Source: a virus
IMG/VR virus record: IMGVR_UViG_3300042887_004645
Coordinates: 1 to 28,243 of that record
Length of the DNA: 28,243 bases
Direction: 5' to 3' (one strand)
Part shown: piece after piece, positions 24,356 through 28,243 of the stretch
How positions within the stretch are numbered: position 1 is the first letter of the stretch
Layout: the number at the start of each line of letters is the position of its first letter
Translations under genes and position numbers: made by a program
Notes under the pieces: model-generated
What the model was told of the DNA's origin: nothing
Databases searched by the model: none
The model's input: the letters and a program-made list of their open reading frames with translations, nothing else

Positions 24356-25627
24356 ATGGCAAAAAAACAACCTACAATTCTGGTGCATCTTCCATCCTAT
24401 AGAGACCCAGAATTAATACCAACAATCAAAGATGCTTTAGCACAAGCTAAGTATCCAAAAAGAGTACACTTCGGAATCTGTAGACAATACAACCCTGAAG
24501 ATAAGTTCGATAACGTAGATGAGTTCAGAGACGACAAACGTTTTCATATCATGGACGTTTTATACACAGAGGCTCAAGGTCTGCCATGGGCAAGAGCTCA
24601 AATCAACGAGAAACTTTTAACCAATCAAGACTACATTTTACAGTTAGATTCTCATCACAGATTTGCAAAAGATTGGGACGAGACCTTAATTGAAATGCAT
24701 AGCGGTTTAGAAGCTCAAGGTTATAAACCAATCTTAGGGGCTTATTTACCTTTATATACACCGTTTAACGATCCAGAAGGTCGCACTATGGAGCCATGGC
24801 AGCAGACCTTTGCTTGCTTCTATCCTCACGGAACTATTTTCATCAGACCAGGTTTATTACATGGTTGGCAAGATATGACAGAACCACCTATGAGTAGATT
24901 CTTATCAGGTCACTTCTGTTTCGCTAGATCTGAATGGGCAAAAGAGATAAAACACGATACCGATATCTATTTTAGTGGAGAAGAATTGAACTTAACAGTT
25001 AGATCTTACACTCATGGATACGATTTATTCCATCCACACAAGTTAGTTGTTTGGCATTCTACTATGAGAGAAGAGAGATCTGGTATGTTGAAGTGGGACG
25101 ATGATTCTAAACTAGGAGTAGATTGGTTTCAAAAGCAAGAGTATGCAAGAAAGAAGATTAGAGTATTGTTAAGAACTGAAGAGGATCCAACCATTGATTT
25201 GACTGGCTACGATCTAGGTACAGTGAGAAGTTTAAGAGATTTCGAAAAGTATGCAGGCTTCCACTTCAAAAGAAAAGCAGTTCAGAAGTTTACGTTAGAT
25301 AATAACTACCCTCCTAATCCTTATATTGAAGACGATCAATTATGGGAGCAATCTTTCATGGGATCTTTCTATCATTTGATCACGATACATCCTCATGATT
25401 TTCCAAGAAAGAATTACAAACATATCTTAGTAGCATTCGACGACGAAACTGGTAAAGCTATCAACCACAAGTATATAGTGGGTCAAGAATTACAAGACTT
25501 TATGCACAAAGGGCAACAGATACACTACGAAGAGTTTTTCTTAACAGATGAGAAACCAACTAAAGTAGTATTTTGGGGATTCACAGAAGAAGAAGGTTGG
25601 GTTGAAAGAATAGAAAATAAAATATAA
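24356..25627 (+). CDS. GT60-type polypeptide N-acetylglucosaminyltransferase B (PF11397-like)
   Basis: Paralogue of the enzyme at 21293. The same marks appear in the same order: ILVHLPSYRDPELIPTIKDA at 8-27, QLDSHHRF at 96-103 with DxH at Asp98/His100, RFLSGHFCF at 181-189, YFSGEELNLTVRSYTHGYDL at 205-224 and VVWHS at 231-235. Length is 423 aa against 419. The C-terminal ~95 residues repeat the accessory domain of copy A and end in GWVERIENKI. Differences around the acceptor side suggest the two enzymes may act on different sites or substrates, for instance one on Thr/Ser and one on hydroxyproline, but this is inference. The gene follows the third mucin-like gene after 63 bases and is followed after one base by the YibB-like gene. 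Confidence 0.85.
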   Translation: MAKKQPTILVHLPSYRDPELIPTIKDALAQAKYPKRVHFGICRQYNPEDKFDNVDEFRDDKRFHIMDVLYTEAQGLPWARAQINEKLLTNQDYILQLDSHHRFAKDWDETLIEMHSGLEAQGYKPILGAYLPLYTPFNDPEGRTMEPWQQTFACFYPHGTIFIRPGLLHGWQDMTEPPMSRFLSGHFCFARSEWAKEIKHDTDIYFSGEELNLTVRSYTHGYDLFHPHKLVVWHSTMREERSGMLKWDDDSKLGVDWFQKQEYARKKIRVLLRTEEDPTIDLTGYDLGTVRSLRDFEKYAGFHFKRKAVQKFTLDNNYPPNPYIEDDQLWEQSFMGSFYHLITIHPHDFPRKNYKHILVAFDDETGKAINHKYIVGQELQDFMHKGQQIHYEEFFLTDEKPTKVVFWGFTEEEGWVERIENKI

Positions 25628-25628
25628 A

Positions 25629-26573
25629 ATGAAATCAAAATTAGTAACGTCTTACTATGCTTATCATGCAAGAGAACCTTTTTGGGGTCAGCCTAGCAGA
25701 GAAAGATGGTATAAGTACTCTTTAGCTTGTATCGCAGGAATGGGTTGTGATGTAGTATGTTATACAGACGAAGGAGATTTAGGATATAATCAATTGGCAG
25801 AAATTAAAGAGCAATTTAATCTGACTAATTTAACTATTAAGATATATAAACTTTCTGATAATCCATATCAAGAAAGAGTGGTAGCTAAAAGATTACAGTA
25901 TCCAGAGATATATAACAACGACACAATCATAGATAAATTCTGTAGATCTAATCAAATCTATTGGATGAAATACGATTTTTTAGAAAAAGAATACGAAGCA
26001 GATACCTACTTGTATTGGATAGATTCAGGTCTTTCTCATCACGGATTATTCCCTTCTTTTTCTAATAAGTTTTCAACCGAACCAGATTTCGCTACATATT
26101 ATGCTAATCATCCAGACGGTTATTTTGCTAACGAGTATAAACTATATTGGTACGATAAAGCATTTACTCCAGAAACTTTACAAAGAATCAACGAATACTC
26201 TGAGAATAAGATTGTGAATTTATATAGAAACATGTCTGACAATAACTTTTATACATTCAACGAGAAAATGAATATACAAAAAGACTACGGAAGCATCTAT
26301 GCAGTCGCAGGTTTTTTTGGAGGAAACTCTGAAAACATGTTGAACTATATATCTGAGGCTAAAAATCTTATTAATATTATTCTAGCTCTTGATAACGATT
26401 ATCTTTGTACTGAGCAAGAGATCATGACTTACGTAAATGCAAATCATAGAGACTGGTTTAAAAATTTCAAATTCGATACATTCTATCACGAGACTTGGGT
26501 TAATCTATACACTCCAGATATGGTTTCGTTCTCTCACTTTTTTTTAAAAAACTTAACAGACAATAATGGCTAA
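25629..26573 (+). CDS. putative glycosyltransferase, HtrL/YibB-like
   Basis: 314 aa. The N-terminus (SKLVTSYYAYHAREPFW, then SRERWYKYSLACIAGMGCDV) and the central TYLYWIDSGLSHHG at about residues 127-139 resemble the HtrL/YibB family. In that family an aromatic-Trp-Ile-Asp-x-Gly motif follows a first beta-alpha unit, and some members (WlaTC-type) are linked to surface-glycan synthesis. The rest is rich in Tyr, Asn and Asp, with another motif at YAVAGFFGGNSENM (233-250 region). It starts one base after GT60 copy B and its end overlaps the carbamoyltransferase start by 8 bases, so the three are probably translated together. I infer that it extends or branches the GlcNAc placed by the GT60 enzymes; the family match is moderate. 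Confidence 0.5.
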   Translation: MKSKLVTSYYAYHAREPFWGQPSRERWYKYSLACIAGMGCDVVCYTDEGDLGYNQLAEIKEQFNLTNLTIKIYKLSDNPYQERVVAKRLQYPEIYNNDTIIDKFCRSNQIYWMKYDFLEKEYEADTYLYWIDSGLSHHGLFPSFSNKFSTEPDFATYYANHPDGYFANEYKLYWYDKAFTPETLQRINEYSENKIVNLYRNMSDNNFYTFNEKMNIQKDYGSIYAVAGFFGGNSENMLNYISEAKNLINIILALDNDYLCTEQEIMTYVNANHRDWFKNFKFDTFYHETWVNLYTPDMVSFSHFFLKNLTDNNG

Positions 26574-28224
26574 TATAGCTTTTTACGGATCACATAATTC
26601 AGCATACGTAGTAGAAGATAAAGGAGAAATTCTTTTAGTGTTAGAGGTGGAAAGATTTTTAAATTACAAAAATAGCGGCATGGCTCAATATCAATGCCCT
26701 AAAAATTCCGACCTTTTGTTTTTAGCAGAGTACATTCCAAATTATATAAAGCAAAAGTTAAACATAGATAAGTTCGAAAACTGCTATTTCATGAATTCAG
26801 ATGTGATATTGGAAGAGAAACATTTTTTAGAGCGATATATTAAAGCAGATAATTACTATCACGGTAAGCACCATTTATCTCATGCAGCAGGCTGTTTTTA
26901 TCAATCGCCTTATCAAGAAGCATTATTATTCTCTTTTGATGGAGGAGGTAACGACGGTAAATTTAATGTATATCATTGTCTAAGAGGAGAATCTCCAAGA
27001 CTATTAGAAACTGTAGTGAATCCTATTACAAATCATCCTCACATATACTACGACTTAGGATTTCCTTACATGGTATTTGGAGAGTATTTAAAAGACATTA
27101 AGTATGATCCTATCAATATTGGAAATCTAGTTTATCCAGGTAAAATTATGGGATTGGCTTCTTACGGTAAAGTTGTAGAAGAGTGGTTACCTCATTTTAT
27201 TGAATTCTACAAATCTAACCCAGACGGTAGACCATTACATGAATTATACGACGATCCTAATTTATTACTTTGCGATTACGAAATAAAGATCAATGAACTA
27301 GGAGAAAAAATAGGCATTACATTCGATAGAAACAATAGAATAGAAGGAGAAATTGGATACAATATAGCAACCACTTCTCAAAGAGCTTTCGAAGAGTGCT
27401 TCTTAGAAGTTGCTAAGCCATATTTCGAACAGTATCCTGATCTGCCGGTGTGTATCGCAGGAGGTTGTGGATTAAACATTTTATTGAATACTAAATTAGT
27501 TAAAGAATTTGGAAGAGAAGTCTTTGTTGGACCTAATCCTAACGATTGTGGAATTGCACTAGGCTTAATGTTAAACGAACTAAAGCCTGAAAAACCTTTT
27601 GATGCTACATATTCTGGTATTGAGCTATTGGACTTAGGCGCTTTATCTCACTATATACACGATTCTAACTTTCAGTTCGTATCTAATTTTTTAGAGACAG
27701 AAAAATTGGCTCAAGATTTATTAGACGGTAAAATAGTCGGAGTAGCAAGAGGCAGAGCAGAACATGGGGCAAGAGCATTGGGAAATAGAAGTATTCTTTG
27801 CAACCCTTCTATTCCAGATATGAAAGATACTCTAAACGAAAAAGTAAAACATAGAGAGTGGTACAGACCATTTGCACCAGTAGTAAGATTGGAAGATGTG
27901 TCTAAATACTTTGAGTGGGAAGGAGAATCTAGATGGATGAGTTTTTGTCCTAAAGTTAAAGAAGAGTGGAGAGAGAAGTTAGCAGCTATTACGCACATAG
28001 ATGGTACAGCAAGAGTTCAAACAGTAACTAGAGAACAGAACGAATGGCTTTACGATTTACTTACAGAGTTCGATAGGATCAACGGTGTTGGAGTTTTATT
28101 AAATACTTCTTTTAACGTAGATGGTAAACCAATTCTATCTTCTATTAAAGACGCTTTTAAGATATTAGAATCAACACAAATGGATGGATTAGTTATAGAA
28201 AATTATTACTTCAAAAAAATATAA
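26566..28224 (+). CDS. O-carbamoyltransferase, NodU/CmcH family
   Basis: Transfers a carbamoyl group from carbamoyl phosphate to a hydroxyl, usually on a sugar (NodU on Nod-factor GlcNAc) or an antibiotic. The 552-aa length is normal for the family. The N-terminal YrdC/Kae1-like domain shows HHLSHAAG at residues 102-109 (metal-binding His pair), SFDGGGNDGKFNVY at 123-136, GLASYGK at 196-202 and IAGGCGLNILLNTK at 297-310. The C-terminal domain shows GRAEHGARALGNRSIL at 396-411, KHREWYRPFAPVV at 428-440 and LLNTSFNVDGKPI at 511-523. All expected blocks are present, so it should be active. It overlaps the YibB-like gene by 8 bases. Given the neighbours, a carbamoylated sugar on a virion glycoprotein is the likely product; a modified nucleoside is an alternative. 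Confidence 0.93.
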   Translation: MANIAFYGSHNSAYVVEDKGEILLVLEVERFLNYKNSGMAQYQCPKNSDLLFLAEYIPNYIKQKLNIDKFENCYFMNSDVILEEKHFLERYIKADNYYHGKHHLSHAAGCFYQSPYQEALLFSFDGGGNDGKFNVYHCLRGESPRLLETVVNPITNHPHIYYDLGFPYMVFGEYLKDIKYDPINIGNLVYPGKIMGLASYGKVVEEWLPHFIEFYKSNPDGRPLHELYDDPNLLLCDYEIKINELGEKIGITFDRNNRIEGEIGYNIATTSQRAFEECFLEVAKPYFEQYPDLPVCIAGGCGLNILLNTKLVKEFGREVFVGPNPNDCGIALGLMLNELKPEKPFDATYSGIELLDLGALSHYIHDSNFQFVSNFLETEKLAQDLLDGKIVGVARGRAEHGARALGNRSILCNPSIPDMKDTLNEKVKHREWYRPFAPVVRLEDVSKYFEWEGESRWMSFCPKVKEEWREKLAAITHIDGTARVQTVTREQNEWLYDLLTEFDRINGVGVLLNTSFNVDGKPILSSIKDAFKILESTQMDGLVIENYYFKKI

Positions 28225-28225
28225 A

Positions 28226-28243
28226 ATGGCCAGTAAGCTAGCA
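28226..28243 (+). CDS. start of the next gene (cut by window edge)
   Basis: One base after the carbamoyltransferase stop, an ATG opens a frame reading MASKLA up to the last base. The spacing and AT-rich leader match other starts in this block, so another co-transcribed gene probably follows. Nothing can be said about its function. Confidence 0.4.

Noticed and set aside
1-28243. Canonical T4 late promoter TATAAATA on the plus strand
   Set aside because: I found no convincing copy upstream of the plus-strand genes; the recurrent element is ATATTTAT instead.

Overview
The window looks like part of the genome of a contractile-tailed, T4-like bacteriophage. It holds a divergent DNA primase, a gp55-like late sigma factor, and then a long co-directional block of baseplate and tail genes: a gp5-like OB-fold hub protein, a separate beta-helical spike, gp25, gp6, and a very large protein with a tail-protein-I/gp7-like motif. 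Base composition is AT-rich. Almost no start codon is preceded by a Shine-Dalgarno sequence; leaders are A/T-rich instead, and one intergenic region has a TAnnTTTG box. This fits a Bacteroidota host, but the host is an inference.

Layout. Positions 1-748 (minus strand): 5'-proximal part of a T4 gp61/DnaG-type primase running off the left edge. 749-890: divergent intergenic region. 891-3250: small proteins, a glutaredoxin-like protein, an HD-domain protein, a single-span membrane protein and the sigma factor. 3269-16537: baseplate hub, spike and wedge genes, many joined by TAATG stop/start overlaps. 16627-18384: two further predicted virion proteins. 18394-24292: three virion-type proteins carrying long Ser/Thr/Pro-rich, mucin-like repeats (about 119, 225 and 387 residues). 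Two GT60-type (PF11397-like) polypeptide GlcNAc-transferases are placed at 21293-22552 and 24356-25627. 25629-28224: a YibB/HtrL-like putative glycosyltransferase and a NodU/CmcH-type O-carbamoyltransferase. A further gene starts at 28226 and leaves the window.

The most interesting content is the right third. Three mucin-like stalk proteins lie interleaved with two members of the one glycosyltransferase family known to start O-glycosylation of Skp1 (on hydroxyproline) and trypanosome mucins (on Thr). They are followed by a second putative glycosyltransferase type and a sugar carbamoyltransferase. I propose that the phage builds glycosylated, possibly carbamoylated, mucin-like tail or baseplate appendages with its own enzymes.

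A second signal is the octamer ATATTTAT. I saw it five times, always just upstream of a plus-strand gene (3269, 8234, 16627 twice, 22583), and it may be the late promoter read by the gp55-like sigma factor.
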